DNA of 64,000 nt from Chryseobacterium limigenitum (GCF_900114875.1 NZ_FPKW01000005.1:124001-188000), one strand, 5' to 3'; shown: positions 43,046-53,101, counted from the first letter of the stretch. Numbers and translations: made by a program. Notes: a model not told the origin generated them from the letters alone.

Positions 43046-43939
43046 ATGTATCATAACCCCGTTTTGTTGAAGCAAAGTGTTGATGATTTGGTGACGAATC
43101 CAGACGGAACATACGTGGACTGTACTTTTGGCGGCGGTGGCCACTCAAAAGAAATACTGAGCAGACTTTCTGATAAAGGGAAGCTGTACGGTTTTGACCA
43201 AGATTTAGACGCTCTTAAAAATACAATTGATGATCCGAGATTTACTCTGATCAATCAGAATTTCAGATTCTTAGAAAACTCCTTATTAATGTATGGAGTT
43301 TCTCAGGTTGATGGAGTTCTTGCCGACCTTGGAGTATCTTCTCATCAGTTTGATGAAGCAGAAAGAGGATTTTCCACAAGAAGCAATGCTCCTTTGGATA
43401 TGAGAATGAATGTAATGCAGGGTCTTGATGCTAAAAGAGTGATCAACGACTATGAAGAAGAGCAGTTGGCGAATATTTTTTATTACTATGGCGAATTAAG
43501 AGAATCCAGAAAATTAGCTAGAGACATCGTTCACCACAGAAAAATTAAAACCATCAATACAACGGAAGACTTGAAAAAGCTTTTCAATTTTCTTCCGCCG
43601 CATAAGATCAATAAATTTTATGCACAGCTTTTTCAGGCGATAAGAATTGAAGTAAACCAGGAATTGGAAGTTTTAAAAGAAATGCTTGTTCAGGCATACA
43701 ATGTTTTAAGACCCGATGGAAGACTGGTCGTAATTTCTTATCACTCTCTGGAAGACCGTTTGGTAAAAAGGTTTTTGAAAAACGGAATGTTTGAAGGGGA
43801 ACCTCAAAGAGACATCTACGGAAATTATAAAAAAGCATTTGAATTGGTAAAGAGCAAAGCAATTATTCCCGATGAAAAGGAAATTGAAGAAAACTCAAGA
43901 GCCAGAAGTGCTAAAATGAGAACAGGAATTAAAGTGTAA
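43046..43939 (+). CDS. rsmH: 16S rRNA (cytosine1402-N4)-methyltransferase RsmH
   Basis: A 297-residue methyltransferase modifying C1402 in the ribosomal P site. It has the SAM-binding motif DCTFGGGGHSKEIL, the family motif ADLGVSSHQFD, GFSTRSNAPLDMRM and ISYHSLEDRLVKRFL, and the C-terminal SRARSAKMR. Second gene of the cluster, 38 nt after mraZ. A repeat-rich gap follows. Confidence 0.97.
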   Translation: MYHNPVLLKQSVDDLVTNPDGTYVDCTFGGGGHSKEILSRLSDKGKLYGFDQDLDALKNTIDDPRFTLINQNFRFLENSLLMYGVSQVDGVLADLGVSSHQFDEAERGFSTRSNAPLDMRMNVMQGLDAKRVINDYEEEQLANIFYYYGELRESRKLARDIVHHRKIKTINTTEDLKKLFNFLPPHKINKFYAQLFQAIRIEVNQELEVLKEMLVQAYNVLRPDGRLVVISYHSLEDRLVKRFLKNGMFEGEPQRDIYGNYKKAFELVKSKAIIPDEKEIEENSRARSAKMRTGIKV

Positions 43940-43953
43940 AAGTGAATGAGTGA

Positions 43954-43985
43954 ATTGTCAATAGTGAATTTTTAAAATTGACAAT
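43954..43985. repeat. Inverted repeat at the start of the ftsL-like gene
   Basis: ATTGTCAAT (43954-43962) and ATTGACAAT (43977-43985) form 9-bp arms around 14 nt, with further GTGAAT repeats on either side. The right arm covers the apparent TTG start of the ftsL-like gene. Confidence 0.6.
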
Positions 43986-44397
43986 TGACGAACAAAGTGA
44001 ATTCACTGCAAAGCAAATTGATTATAAAGTGACAAAAAGAACAACAACAAATCGTCCTCAGAAGAGATTAACTTTTATAGATATTATAAAAGGGAATTTC
44101 CTGAACCGTGATGAGATCAAAGTACATTACAAGTATTTTCTGTTGTTGTTTATCTTAATGATGGCAATGATTTACAGTAATCATCTCGTCAATAAGAAAA
44201 TTAAAATTGTCAACGCATTAAAAGAAGAAACAGAAGAATATAAATCTCGAAACGCTTACGCACAAAGTAAGCTGATTAAAGTAAAAATGGAATCTCAATT
44301 GGGAAAAGAAGTTGCCCGGGATTCTTTGATGACACTGGAAAACCATCCTCACAAGTTATTAATAAAATTGGATAGTACAGATGCAAAAGCAAAATGA
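43978..44397 (+). CDS. ftsL: FtsL-like division protein
   Basis: A 139-residue single-pass membrane protein: basic N-terminus (KRTTTNRPQKRLTF), one helix (YFLLLFILMMAMIYSNHLV) and a coiled-coil-like periplasmic part (ALKEETEEYKSRNAYAQSKL). This shape and the place between rsmH and ftsI identify FtsL. No ATG is available; the frame starts with TTG at 43978 inside an inverted repeat, and a GTG at codon 18 is an alternative start. It overlaps ftsI by 17 nt. Confidence 0.8.
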   Translation: MTIDEQSEFTAKQIDYKVTKRTTTNRPQKRLTFIDIIKGNFLNRDEIKVHYKYFLLLFILMMAMIYSNHLVNKKIKIVNALKEETEEYKSRNAYAQSKLIKVKMESQLGKEVARDSLMTLENHPHKLLIKLDSTDAKAK

Positions 44398-46372
44398 ATA
44401 CGACAACAAACGTAAAAAAACCTTAAGGTGGGGCTACCTCTTCGCAGTGGTAGCTTTGTGCGTGTTTGTAATGTTTTTGACAAGGATCGTTATTCTTCAA
44501 AACACTAATGTTCAGGAAATTAAAGACGATTACATTAACAAAAATTACCGCGAAGCAACTCTAAAAGCTGCGCGTGGAAATTTATTTGCTTCCGACGGTT
44601 CTATTCTTGCAACAACCGTGATGCGTTATGATATCTATCTGGATTTCAAAACGATGAAAGACACGATCTACAGCAACAACATCGGAGCTTTAACAGATTC
44701 TTTAAGCAAAATGTTTGGAAAATCGAGAGGTGATTTCAGACAAAAATTCGACGAACAGAAGAAAAAGAAAAATCAATATTACGCTTTAGTTAAAGGTCTT
44801 GATTTTGACGAATACGACAGAATAAGAAATTTCCCAATCTTCAAAAAAGGAAAAAACAAAGGAGGTTTCATCGTTGACAGAAATTATAAAAGAGAATTAG
44901 CAACCTCAGAAATTGGTGCCGGAACTATCGGGATTGATAATGGCGAGCTTAAAGCAGGTCTGGAAGGTGCTTTTTCAAAATATCTGACAGGAAGCGACGG
45001 AAAAAGATTAGAACAGAGAATCAATTCTTCTCAATGGAAACCAATCGACTTCTGGAAAGTTCAGGAACCTGTTGACGGAGAAGATGTTTATACGACTTTA
45101 GATCTTAGAATTCAGGATATTGCACACTCCGCTTTGGAGAAGCAGCTTGTAAATTTTGAAGCAAAACACGGAACCGTAATTGTGATGGAAGTTGAAACAG
45201 GCAAAGTTCGTGCAATGGTTAATTTGAGAAGAACTGAAGAAGGTGATTATGAAGATTCTTACAATTATGCCTTAAAAGATAACATCGAACCGGGTTCTAC
45301 ATTCAAAACCATTTCACTGTTGGCGGCAATGGACGACGGTTTTATCGATGAAAATACAACTGTAAATGTAGGAAACGGAGTTTGGGTATACGCAAAACAA
45401 AGAATTTCAGACGGTCACGGTGGCGGAACTTATGATATCAGTGATGTGTTAGCAAAATCAAGCAACGTTGGAACAGCGAAGCTTATCACAAAATATTACG
45501 CACAGAAGCCTCAAATTTTTCTTGACCACTTAAAACGTTGGAAATTATTTGATAAAATGGACATCGAGCTTCCGGGGATCGCAAAACCAAAGATTGTAAC
45601 TCCTGATAATAAAAGATGGAATGCGGCAACATTGGCTTCAATTGCTTACGGATACTCATCAAACATCAATTTATTACAATTAACAACCTTCTATAACGGA
45701 GTTGCGAACGGTGGTAAAATGCTAAAACCCCTATTCATCGACAAGATCATGAAAGACGGAAAGATAATGTACAATGCAAAACCTGAGGTTATCGTCAATA
45801 AAATGGCTTCTGAAAAAGCGATTAAAATGATGACCAGCGCATTGACAAAAGCCGTAGAAAAAGGAACAGGGAAAAGTATTTTCACACCAAATTTAAAAAT
45901 GGCAGGAAAAACAGGAACAGCAAGGTTTGAATATTGGCTGCCTGGCCCAATGAAATACCGTGCATCATTTGCAGGCTTCTATCCGGCTGATAATCCGAAA
46001 TATACGTGCTATGTGATGATCAGTGAGCCGAACACGGCAAAAGGGTTTTACGGAGCAACGGTTTCAGCGCCAGTGTTTAAAGAAATTGCAGGGAAAACTT
46101 TCTTAAAAACACCTCAAAACGTTGAAAAAGAAATGCTTGTTAACAAAAAGGTCGACCTTAATAAAATGGTTGAACCGAATGTTAAAATAGCAGTTAACAA
46201 TAAACAAATGCCAAGTGTAGTCGGATTGATCGGTAAAAATATCATCCCACAATTGGAAAATTTAGGATATCGTGTCGATTATAAAGGAGTTGGGCGAATT
46301 AAAGAACAATTCCCGTTAGAAGGCACAACAATTAGTAAAAACCAGAGAATTTATTTGTCTCTGCAGAATTAA
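44381..46372 (+). CDS. ftsI: Peptidoglycan transpeptidase FtsI (PBP3-like)
   Basis: A 663-residue class B penicillin-binding protein. N-terminal helix WGYLFAVVALCVFVMFLT, dimerisation region with AARGNLFASDGSIL, and a transpeptidase with the active-site serine in PGSTFKTI, the SxN motif KSSNVG and KTGTA. A C-terminal PASTA domain (MPSVVGLIGKNIIPQLENLG) is present, as in other Bacteroidota FtsI. The product cross-links septal peptidoglycan with FtsW. Confidence 0.96.
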   Translation: MQKQNEYDNKRKKTLRWGYLFAVVALCVFVMFLTRIVILQNTNVQEIKDDYINKNYREATLKAARGNLFASDGSILATTVMRYDIYLDFKTMKDTIYSNNIGALTDSLSKMFGKSRGDFRQKFDEQKKKKNQYYALVKGLDFDEYDRIRNFPIFKKGKNKGGFIVDRNYKRELATSEIGAGTIGIDNGELKAGLEGAFSKYLTGSDGKRLEQRINSSQWKPIDFWKVQEPVDGEDVYTTLDLRIQDIAHSALEKQLVNFEAKHGTVIVMEVETGKVRAMVNLRRTEEGDYEDSYNYALKDNIEPGSTFKTISLLAAMDDGFIDENTTVNVGNGVWVYAKQRISDGHGGGTYDISDVLAKSSNVGTAKLITKYYAQKPQIFLDHLKRWKLFDKMDIELPGIAKPKIVTPDNKRWNAATLASIAYGYSSNINLLQLTTFYNGVANGGKMLKPLFIDKIMKDGKIMYNAKPEVIVNKMASEKAIKMMTSALTKAVEKGTGKSIFTPNLKMAGKTGTARFEYWLPGPMKYRASFAGFYPADNPKYTCYVMISEPNTAKGFYGATVSAPVFKEIAGKTFLKTPQNVEKEMLVNKKVDLNKMVEPNVKIAVNNKQMPSVVGLIGKNIIPQLENLGYRVDYKGVGRIKEQFPLEGTTISKNQRIYLSLQN

Positions 46373-46390
46373 AATATAAAGCATCAAAAA

Positions 46391-47851
46391 ATGCAATTAA
46401 TTGAATTATTAAATAGAATACCAACTTTAGAAATTCACGGTGAAAACACCCGTGAGGTTTCAGAATTGGTTTTCGACAGCAGAAAGGTTACGGAAAACTC
46501 GTTGTACATTGCAATGAGAGGAACAGTTGCGGATGGGCATTCATTTATTGCATCTTCAATTGAAAAGGGAGCAAAAACAATCGTTTGTGAAGAGTTCCCT
46601 GAAAATTTAGATGAAAATATCACTTACGTTAAAGTAAAAGATTCTTCTAAAGCTTTAGGTCATTTGGCTTCTAATTTCTATGGAAATCCTTCTGAAAAAT
46701 TAAAATTAATCGGCGTTACAGGGACCAACGGAAAAACTTCTGTTTCTACTCTACTTTTTGATGTATTTAAAAATTTAGGGTATGATTCCGCTTTACTTTC
46801 AACGGTTGAAGTCAGAATTGGAGAAAAAATAATTCCGGCAACGCATACAACTCCAGATGTTATTACCATTAATAAAATATTAGCTCAGGCAGTTGAAGAA
46901 GGTTGCGAATTTGCTTTCATGGAAGTAAGTTCTCATGGAATTTCTCAAAACAGAATTGAAGGTCTGCATTTTAAAGTGGCAGGATTTACGAATCTTACCC
47001 ACGATCATTTAGATTATCATAAAACTTTTGATGAGTATTTAAAAACGAAGAAAAGATTTTTTGATGAACTTCAGGATACTGCCGTTGCCATCACCAACAT
47101 TGATGATAAAAACGGAATGGTGATGCTTCAAAATACAAAGGCTGCGAAAAAGTCTTATGCTTTGAAGACGATGGCAGATTTCCATGGAAAATCATTGGAA
47201 ATTGATTTCAACGGAATGCTGTTGAATTTTAACGGAAAAGAATTCTGGACAACATTGACGGGAAGGTTTAATGTTTACAATTTATTATTGGTTTTCGGAA
47301 TTGCTTCTGAACTTGGTTTTGAACAAGACGAAATTCTTCAGGCCATCAGTAAATTAAAAAGAGTTTCCGGAAGATTTGAAACCTTCAAATCAGATGGCGG
47401 AATCTTCTTCATCGTAGATTATGCACACACTCCGGATGCCTTAGAAAACATTTTGGACAGCATTAACAACATCAGAACAAAAAACGAAAGACTGATCACG
47501 GTTTTCGGTTGCGGAGGCGACAGAGATCACTCCAAAAGACCTGAAATGGGAAATATTGCCAGCAAAAAATCAACGTTGGCGATCATCACTTCAGACAACC
47601 CGAGAACAGAAGATCCGACAGCAATTATAAAGGAAATTGAAGCAGGCGTTGAACCTCAATACTTCAGCAAATACACTTCAATTCCGGATAGAAGAGAAGC
47701 CATAAAGATGGCCATAAAGTTTGCAGAACCTAAAGATATTGTTTTGGTAGCCGGAAAAGGTCACGAAACATATCAGGAGATAAATGGTGTAAAGCATCAT
47801 TTTGATGACAAAGAAGTAATTATTGAGCTTTGGAAGTTAATGAGTAAGTAA
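46391..47851 (+). CDS. murE: UDP-MurNAc-tripeptide synthetase MurE
   Basis: A 486-residue Mur ligase adding the third residue of the peptidoglycan stem. The ATP motif is GVTGTNGKTSV, followed by TTPDV and DYAHTPDALE. The motif SDNPRTEDP is the DNPR signature of ligases that add meso-diaminopimelate rather than lysine. The gene starts 18 nt after ftsI. Confidence 0.96.
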   Translation: MQLIELLNRIPTLEIHGENTREVSELVFDSRKVTENSLYIAMRGTVADGHSFIASSIEKGAKTIVCEEFPENLDENITYVKVKDSSKALGHLASNFYGNPSEKLKLIGVTGTNGKTSVSTLLFDVFKNLGYDSALLSTVEVRIGEKIIPATHTTPDVITINKILAQAVEEGCEFAFMEVSSHGISQNRIEGLHFKVAGFTNLTHDHLDYHKTFDEYLKTKKRFFDELQDTAVAITNIDDKNGMVMLQNTKAAKKSYALKTMADFHGKSLEIDFNGMLLNFNGKEFWTTLTGRFNVYNLLLVFGIASELGFEQDEILQAISKLKRVSGRFETFKSDGGIFFIVDYAHTPDALENILDSINNIRTKNERLITVFGCGGDRDHSKRPEMGNIASKKSTLAIITSDNPRTEDPTAIIKEIEAGVEPQYFSKYTSIPDRREAIKMAIKFAEPKDIVLVAGKGHETYQEINGVKHHFDDKEVIIELWKLMSK

Positions 47852-47871
47852 TTTATAATCGATAATTAATA

Positions 47872-47925
47872 AATGATAATTGATTTTATCATTCATCGAT
47901 CATCATTTATCATTTATAAAAAATA
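47872..47925. repeat. Palindromic spacer between murE and mraY
   Basis: Nested AT-only palindromes: AATGATAA pairs with TTATCATT and further ATCATTTATCATTTAT copies follow. The frame open across this part upstream of mraY is a by-product of the repeat, so mraY begins after it. Confidence 0.55.
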
Positions 47926-47930
47926 GAAAC

Positions 47931-49172
47931 ATGTTATACTATCTATACGAATATCTTACCAACCATGGAATTCACATCCCGGGACTCGGAATGTTAAAAT
48001 ACATTTCGTTCCGTGCCGGAATGGCCGTTTTATTGTCTTTGACGATAGCTCTTGTTTATGGTAAAAGAATTATCAATTATCTGAGAGCGAAACAGATGGG
48101 CGAATTGGTTCGTGATTTGGGATTGGACGGACAAAAACAAAAAGAAGGAACTCCTACAATGGGAGGTCTTATCATCATTTTGGCGACATTGATTCCTGTA
48201 TTACTATTCACGAGAATTACTAATGTCTATATCGTCCTTTTGATTGTTTCTGTTATTTGGATGGGTGCAATTGGTTTCTTAGATGATTATCTAAAAAAGG
48301 TTAAGAAAAATAAAGATGGTTTAAGTGGAAAATTCAAGATTGTAGGACAAGTCGGATTAGGGCTAATTGTCGGAGTTACAATGTATTTTCATCCTGACAT
48401 TACCGTTAAAAGAAAATATGCAGATGCGAAAGTGGTGAACAGAAATAATGTAGAGCAAAACTTTATGCCTACAGAAAAAATCACCGTTTCTACCGTTCCT
48501 TTTGCTAAAAATAACGAGTTCGACTACAGCGGAATTCTATTTTGGATGAATGACAAAGACGCTCACGAATGGGCATGGATCGTTTTCATCCCGATCGTAA
48601 TTTTTATTGTAACAGCCGTTTCAAACGGAGCCAATATCACCGATGGAATTGATGGTCTCGCAGCAGGTACAAGTACAGTCATACTGCTCGCATTGGCATT
48701 TTTCACCTACGTTTCCGGGAACATTATTTTTGCTGATTATCTCAACATCATGTTCCTCCCCAACATGGGTGAAACCACCATTTTTGTGGTCGCCATGGTA
48801 GGAGCCGTGATCGGATTTTTCTGGTACAATACCTATCCTGCTCAGGTTTTTATGGGAGATACAGGAAGTTTGATGCTGGGAGGAGTCATTGCAGTTTTAG
48901 CTATTATTTTAAGAAAAGAATTAATGATTCCCGTTTTATGCGGAGTTTTCTTAATTGAATTACTTTCTGTTATACTTCAGGTTTGGGTTTTCAAATTTAG
49001 AAAAAGAAAATACGGGTTGGAATATGCCCAAAACAATAGATTATTTAAGATGTCACCATTACATCACCATTATCAGAAAGAAGGGTTTCACGAAAGTAAA
49101 ATCGTTAACAGAATGGTAATCATCGGAGTTATGTTGGCAATTGTATGTCTTATCACATTGAAAATGAGATAA
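47931..49172 (+). CDS. mraY: Phospho-MurNAc-pentapeptide transferase MraY
   Basis: A 413-residue integral membrane enzyme making lipid I. Motifs are [24 protein letters not shown] with the catalytic Asp-Asp pair, [14 protein letters not shown], and [11 protein letters not shown], and [11 protein letters not shown] near the C-terminus. A periplasmic insertion at about residues 155-200 makes it longer than E. coli MraY, common in this phylum. The ATG at 47931 gives the family start MLYYLYEYL; the longer frame runs through the repeat. Confidence 0.96.
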   Translation: MLYYLYEYLTNHGIHIPGLGMLKYISFRAGMAVLLSLTIALVYGKRIINYLRAKQMGELVRDLGLDGQKQKEGTPTMGGLIIILATLIPVLLFTRITNVYIVLLIVSVIWMGAIGFLDDYLKKVKKNKDGLSGKFKIVGQVGLGLIVGVTMYFHPDITVKRKYADAKVVNRNNVEQNFMPTEKITVSTVPFAKNNEFDYSGILFWMNDKDAHEWAWIVFIPIVIFIVTAVSNGANITDGIDGLAAGTSTVILLALAFFTYVSGNIIFADYLNIMFLPNMGETTIFVVAMVGAVIGFFWYNTYPAQVFMGDTGSLMLGGVIAVLAIILRKELMIPVLCGVFLIELLSVILQVWVFKFRKRKYGLEYAQNNRLFKMSPLHHHYQKEGFHESKIVNRMVIIGVMLAIVCLITLKMR

Positions 49173-49235
49173 GTTAATTTAAAATTGAAAAGATTCAAGT
49201 ATTGAAGTTTTTTCAAGCATTAAATCAAAATTAAT

Positions 49236-50570
49236 ATGAAAATAGTTGTTTTAGGAGGAGGAGAAAGCGGATGTGGAGCTGCTTATTTGGCCAAAAAGAA
49301 AGGTTTGGAAGTATTTCTTTCAGACAAAGGAGTCATTAAGGACAGCTACAAGCAGTTTCTGACAGAAAATGAAATTGAGTTTGAAGAAGGAAAGCATGAC
49401 GAAGAAAGGATTTTAAATGCAGACTGGATCGTAAAAAGCCCGGGAATTCCGAAAAAAGCAGAGATCATCAATAAAATTCATTTGAAAGGAATCAGACTTT
49501 CTTCTGAAATCGAATTTGCTTCGGAATTTACCAATGCTAAGATCATCGCGATCACAGGAAGCAATGGAAAAACAACAACAACTTCATTAATCTACTACAT
49601 CCTGAAAAATGACGGATTAAATGTAGGTTTAGGAGGAAACATCGGGTACAGCTTTGCAAAGCAGGTTGCCGATGAAAATCATGAATATTATGTATTGGAG
49701 GTTAGTTCTTTCCAATTGGATGATATTCAGAATTTTAGACCTTATATTTCTTTATTGTTGAATTTATCTAAAGATCATTTGGATCAATACAACTACAACT
49801 ATGAAGAATATGCATTGGCGAAATTCAGAATAGCTGAAAATCAGGAGAATGATAATTTTTTCATCTACAATAAAGATGACGAAATGAGCAAAAACATTCT
49901 TGAAAAATTAGAAATAAAAGCAAAAATGATCCCTTTTTCAACAAAAGAAAGCCTGTCTGAGGGAGGTTTTGTGGACAATGATCAAATCAAAGTAAAATTG
50001 AAGGATAATTTCTCAATGAAACTTGATGAATTGTCTTTGTTGGGAAACCATAATGTTGCCAACAGCTTAGCCGCTTCAATCGCTGGTAAAATATTGGAAA
50101 TCAATAATGAAAGTATTAGAAATTCATTAATGACCTTCCAGGCAGTTGAACACAGATTAGAGTTGGTGACTGAAATCGATGGCGTAAAATTCATCAACGA
50201 TAGCAAAGCAACTAACGTCAACGCAACATATTACGCGTTAGAAAGCATGAAAACGCCAACCGTTTGGATCGTTGGTGGACAAGATAAAGGAAATGATTAC
50301 TCAGAAATTGAGGAACTAGTTAAAAGAAAAGTAAAAGCAATTGTCTGCTTAGGAATTGATAATCAAAAAATTATAGATTTCTTTAAAGACAAGAAAGAAT
50401 ATATTTATGACACCTCAAGTATGGAAGATGCTGTGAAAATTTCAAAATCTTTAGCTAAAAATGGCGATACGGTTTTACTGTCTCCATGTTGCGCAAGTTT
50501 TGATTTATTCAAAAGCTATGAAGACAGAGGTCGTCAGTTTAAAGAGCAGGTTTTAAAAGTAAACAGCTAA
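49236..50570 (+). CDS. murD: UDP-MurNAc-L-alanine:D-glutamate ligase MurD
   Basis: A 444-residue Mur ligase adding D-glutamate. N-terminal Rossmann motif GGGESGCGAAYLA, ATP site ITGSNGKTTTTSL, VSSFQLDD, NDSKATN and the C-terminal LSPCCASFDLF. Sixty-three nt of AT-rich sequence separate it from mraY. Confidence 0.96.
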   Translation: MKIVVLGGGESGCGAAYLAKKKGLEVFLSDKGVIKDSYKQFLTENEIEFEEGKHDEERILNADWIVKSPGIPKKAEIINKIHLKGIRLSSEIEFASEFTNAKIIAITGSNGKTTTTSLIYYILKNDGLNVGLGGNIGYSFAKQVADENHEYYVLEVSSFQLDDIQNFRPYISLLLNLSKDHLDQYNYNYEEYALAKFRIAENQENDNFFIYNKDDEMSKNILEKLEIKAKMIPFSTKESLSEGGFVDNDQIKVKLKDNFSMKLDELSLLGNHNVANSLAASIAGKILEINNESIRNSLMTFQAVEHRLELVTEIDGVKFINDSKATNVNATYYALESMKTPTVWIVGGQDKGNDYSEIEELVKRKVKAIVCLGIDNQKIIDFFKDKKEYIYDTSSMEDAVKISKSLAKNGDTVLLSPCCASFDLFKSYEDRGRQFKEQVLKVNS

Positions 50571-50595
50571 TAGCCAACAGCTAAAAGCAATCATT

Positions 50596-51834
50596 ATGAA
50601 CGAACAAGACACAGATAGCAGATTTGAATTCCTAAAGGGCGATAAAGTACTTTGGATGGTCATTCTTGTGATCTCCATTTTCTCTATTTTCCCTGTATAT
50701 TCTGCAAGTTCGAATCTGGAATATATCGTTAATAACGGAACCACAACCGGTCACGTTATGAAACATATGTTCTTCGTGCTTCTTGGTCTGGCAATTATGA
50801 GAGTTGTAGGAACGATTAAATATGAATACATCGGAAAGCTAAGCAGTATTTTGCTCGGTTTAATGATTATCTTATTGGTTGTTACGATGTTTACCGGACA
50901 AACAATCGACGGAGCGAGTGCTTCCAGATGGTTAAAAATTCCGGGAACACCGATTTCATTTCAGCCGTCTTCTTTTGCTTTTTTAATGTTGATTATTTAT
51001 CTGTGTAGATATTTAACCAAGAAAATTACAAGAGAAAGGCTTCCGATTGAGAACATTATGTACATCTTTGGGCCCATTTTGCTTGTGTTTGTGCTGGTTG
51101 CGAAAGATAACGGTTCTACGGCATTAATGATCTTAATGGTTTCCGTAGTTGTTTTGGTTATAGGACAACTGCACTGGAAATACATTGCAGGATTCATTTT
51201 CTCATCATTTGTAGCTATTGTTTTCTTTTTACTCATTGCTTTAAATACAAATTTAATTGGCGGAAACCGTGTTCACACATGGATGAGCCGTATTGAAACA
51301 TTTACATCAAGCAAAGCGAAATCAGCTGATGTAGACGATGAAAGCTTAAAGGCGAAAAATTATCAGGTAATGCAGGCGAAAGCAGCCATCGTTCACGGTG
51401 GAATTACCGGAATGGGACCAGGAAAAAGCGCCTTAAAGCAAATGCTTCCACAGTCTGCATCGGATTTTATTTTTGCTGTAATCGTTGAAGAATATGGCGT
51501 TATCGGAGCTGCTTTTCTGATTTGTCTGTATTTAATTATGATGATCCGTATCGTGATGATAGCCAGTAAGATGCCTGCCTTTTTCGGCTCCTTACTCGTC
51601 CTCAGTCTCGGGGTAATGATTTTCATACAACTCTCTGTAAATATTGCAGTTGCAATTAATCTGATTCCGGTAACGGGACAGCCTTTGCCATTAATTAGTT
51701 ACGGAGGAACATCAATGTTGGTAACCTATTTGCAGTTAGGAATTATTTTAAATATAAGCTCAAGAATCCAGATATACGATGAAGAAGGAATGGGCAAAAA
51801 ACAAAGTATAGCAGAAATAAACGATATCGCGTAA
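50596..51834 (+). CDS. ftsW: SEDS peptidoglycan glycosyltransferase FtsW
   Basis: A 412-residue protein with about ten membrane helices that polymerises septal glycan strands with FtsI. Family motifs are GASASRWLKIPG, KDNGSTALMI and the signature PVTGQPLPLISYGGTSML near the C-terminus. It starts 25 nt after murD, across a small repeat (AGCTAATAGCCAACAGCT). Confidence 0.95.
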   Translation: MNEQDTDSRFEFLKGDKVLWMVILVISIFSIFPVYSASSNLEYIVNNGTTTGHVMKHMFFVLLGLAIMRVVGTIKYEYIGKLSSILLGLMIILLVVTMFTGQTIDGASASRWLKIPGTPISFQPSSFAFLMLIIYLCRYLTKKITRERLPIENIMYIFGPILLVFVLVAKDNGSTALMILMVSVVVLVIGQLHWKYIAGFIFSSFVAIVFFLLIALNTNLIGGNRVHTWMSRIETFTSSKAKSADVDDESLKAKNYQVMQAKAAIVHGGITGMGPGKSALKQMLPQSASDFIFAVIVEEYGVIGAAFLICLYLIMMIRIVMIASKMPAFFGSLLVLSLGVMIFIQLSVNIAVAINLIPVTGQPLPLISYGGTSMLVTYLQLGIILNISSRIQIYDEEGMGKKQSIAEINDIA

Positions 51835-51838
51835 TGTC

Positions 51839-51867
51839 ATTGCGAGGAGCGAAAGCGACAAAGCAAT
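51839..51867. repeat. Short interspersed palindrome between ftsW and murG
   Basis: ATTGCGAGGAGCGAAAGCG with the ending GCAAT, closed by ATTGC/GCAAT arms. This resembles the widespread intergenic element usually seen as TTGCGAGGAGCGAAGCGAC in many bacterial genomes. No coding capacity. Confidence 0.6.
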
Positions 51868-51883
51868 CTCAAAATTTATATAG

Positions 51884-53011
51884 ATGAACAAAAAGTTAAA
51901 AATATTATTATCAGGCGGCGGAACAGGAGGACATATCTTCCCTGCAATCGCTATTGCAGACGAGATCAAAAAAAGATTTCCTGATGCAGAATTTTTGTTC
52001 ATCGGAGCCAACGGAAAAATGGAAATGGAAAAAGTTCCGCAAGCTGGCTATAAAATCGAAGGAATTGATATCGCAGGAATCGACAGAGGAAATATGCTAT
52101 CCAATTTAGGTCTGCCTTTCAAGATTTTGAAAAGTTTATCTAAATCGAAAAGAATCATTAAAAACTTCGCTCCCGATTTTGCAGTGGGAACAGGTGGTTT
52201 TGCAAGCGGACCGGCTTTGTATGAAGCAAGTAAATTGGGAATTCCAATCTTCATCCAAGAACAAAATGCCCATGCAGGAGTAACGAATAAGATTTTAAGT
52301 AAAAAAGCAAGAGCCGTTTTTACAGCCTATCCAAAAGTAGAAGGTTTTCCGAGTGAGAAAATAAAATTCTTAGGGAATCCAATTCGTGAGAATATTATTT
52401 CAGGAATGCAGGAAACAGCTCAGGCAAAAGAAAAAATGGGATTAGACAAAGATAAACTGACAATACTTTCTGTTGGTGGTTCTTTAGGTTCAAGAACATT
52501 AAATAATGGTTGGAAAGAGAATCTTGAAAGCCTTAAAGAAAAAGGATATCAATTGATCTGGCAAACAGGAAAGTTGGATTATAAAGAGATTGTTGATAGT
52601 TGTCGGTTAACAGTTGATGGAAATAACCAACAACCAGCAACAAACAACCAAATACAAATAAAAGAATTCATCAAAGACATGGAAACAGCTTATTCCGCTG
52701 CAGATGTCATTGTTTCAAGAGCAGGAGCAATTGCCATTTCAGAGTTGGCCGTAGCACAGAAACCTGTTTTGTTGGTTCCATTCCCTTTTGCGGCAGAGGA
52801 TCATCAAACAAAAAATGCACTGAATTTGGTTGAAAAAAACGCAGCCAAAATGGTAAAAGATTCTGAAATGCAGGAAAAATTCTGGAAGACATTATCAGAG
52901 ATCTGCGAAAATGAAAATGTGAGAAAAGAAATGTCTGAAAATCTGAAATATTTTGCCAAGCCAAATGCTGCAAAAGAGATTGTAGACGAAATCTTTAAAG
53001 TGATAAAATAG
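51884..53011 (+). CDS. murG: UDP-GlcNAc:lipid I N-acetylglucosamine transferase MurG
   Basis: A 375-residue glycosyltransferase forming lipid II. Motifs are SGGGTGGHIFPA, QEQNAHAGVTNK, SVGGSLGSRTLN, and VSRAGAIAISELA. Between WQTGKLDYKEI and IQIKEFIKDMETAY the protein carries an extra segment, VDSCRLTVDGNNQQPATNNQ, encoded by a palindromic intergenic-type repeat. The frame is kept, so the protein is probably functional, with the insert in a surface loop of the C-terminal domain. Confidence 0.95.
   Translation: MNKKLKILLSGGGTGGHIFPAIAIADEIKKRFPDAEFLFIGANGKMEMEKVPQAGYKIEGIDIAGIDRGNMLSNLGLPFKILKSLSKSKRIIKNFAPDFAVGTGGFASGPALYEASKLGIPIFIQEQNAHAGVTNKILSKKARAVFTAYPKVEGFPSEKIKFLGNPIRENIISGMQETAQAKEKMGLDKDKLTILSVGGSLGSRTLNNGWKENLESLKEKGYQLIWQTGKLDYKEIVDSCRLTVDGNNQQPATNNQIQIKEFIKDMETAYSAADVIVSRAGAIAISELAVAQKPVLLVPFPFAAEDHQTKNALNLVEKNAAKMVKDSEMQEKFWKTLSEICENENVRKEMSENLKYFAKPNAAKEIVDEIFKVIK
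52592..52641. repeat. Palindromic repeat inserted in frame in murG
   Basis: Arms 52592-52609 (GTTGATAGTTGTCGGTTA) and 52624-52641 (TAACCAACAACCAGCAAC) pair at 15 of 18 positions around a 14-nt loop. AACCAACAACC-type sequence is typical of spacer palindromes and recurs downstream of yqeY. It adds about 18 codons to murG without breaking the frame. Confidence 0.7.
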
Positions 53012-53013
53012 AT

Positions 53014-53084
53014 AAGATTAAAAAATTTAGAAATTCAGAGATTAAGACATTTCGAATTTCTAAATACCTTAATTTTTTAATCTT
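53014..53084. repeat. Long inverted repeat between murG and murC
   Basis: AAGATTAAAAAATT and AATTTTTTAATCTT (14-bp arms) enclose TAGAAATTC and GAATTTCTA (9-bp arms), with an extra 8 nt on the right side. An RNA from this spacer would fold into one long hairpin. Confidence 0.65.
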
Positions 53085-53101
53085 TTAATTTTTAATATAA
53101 A

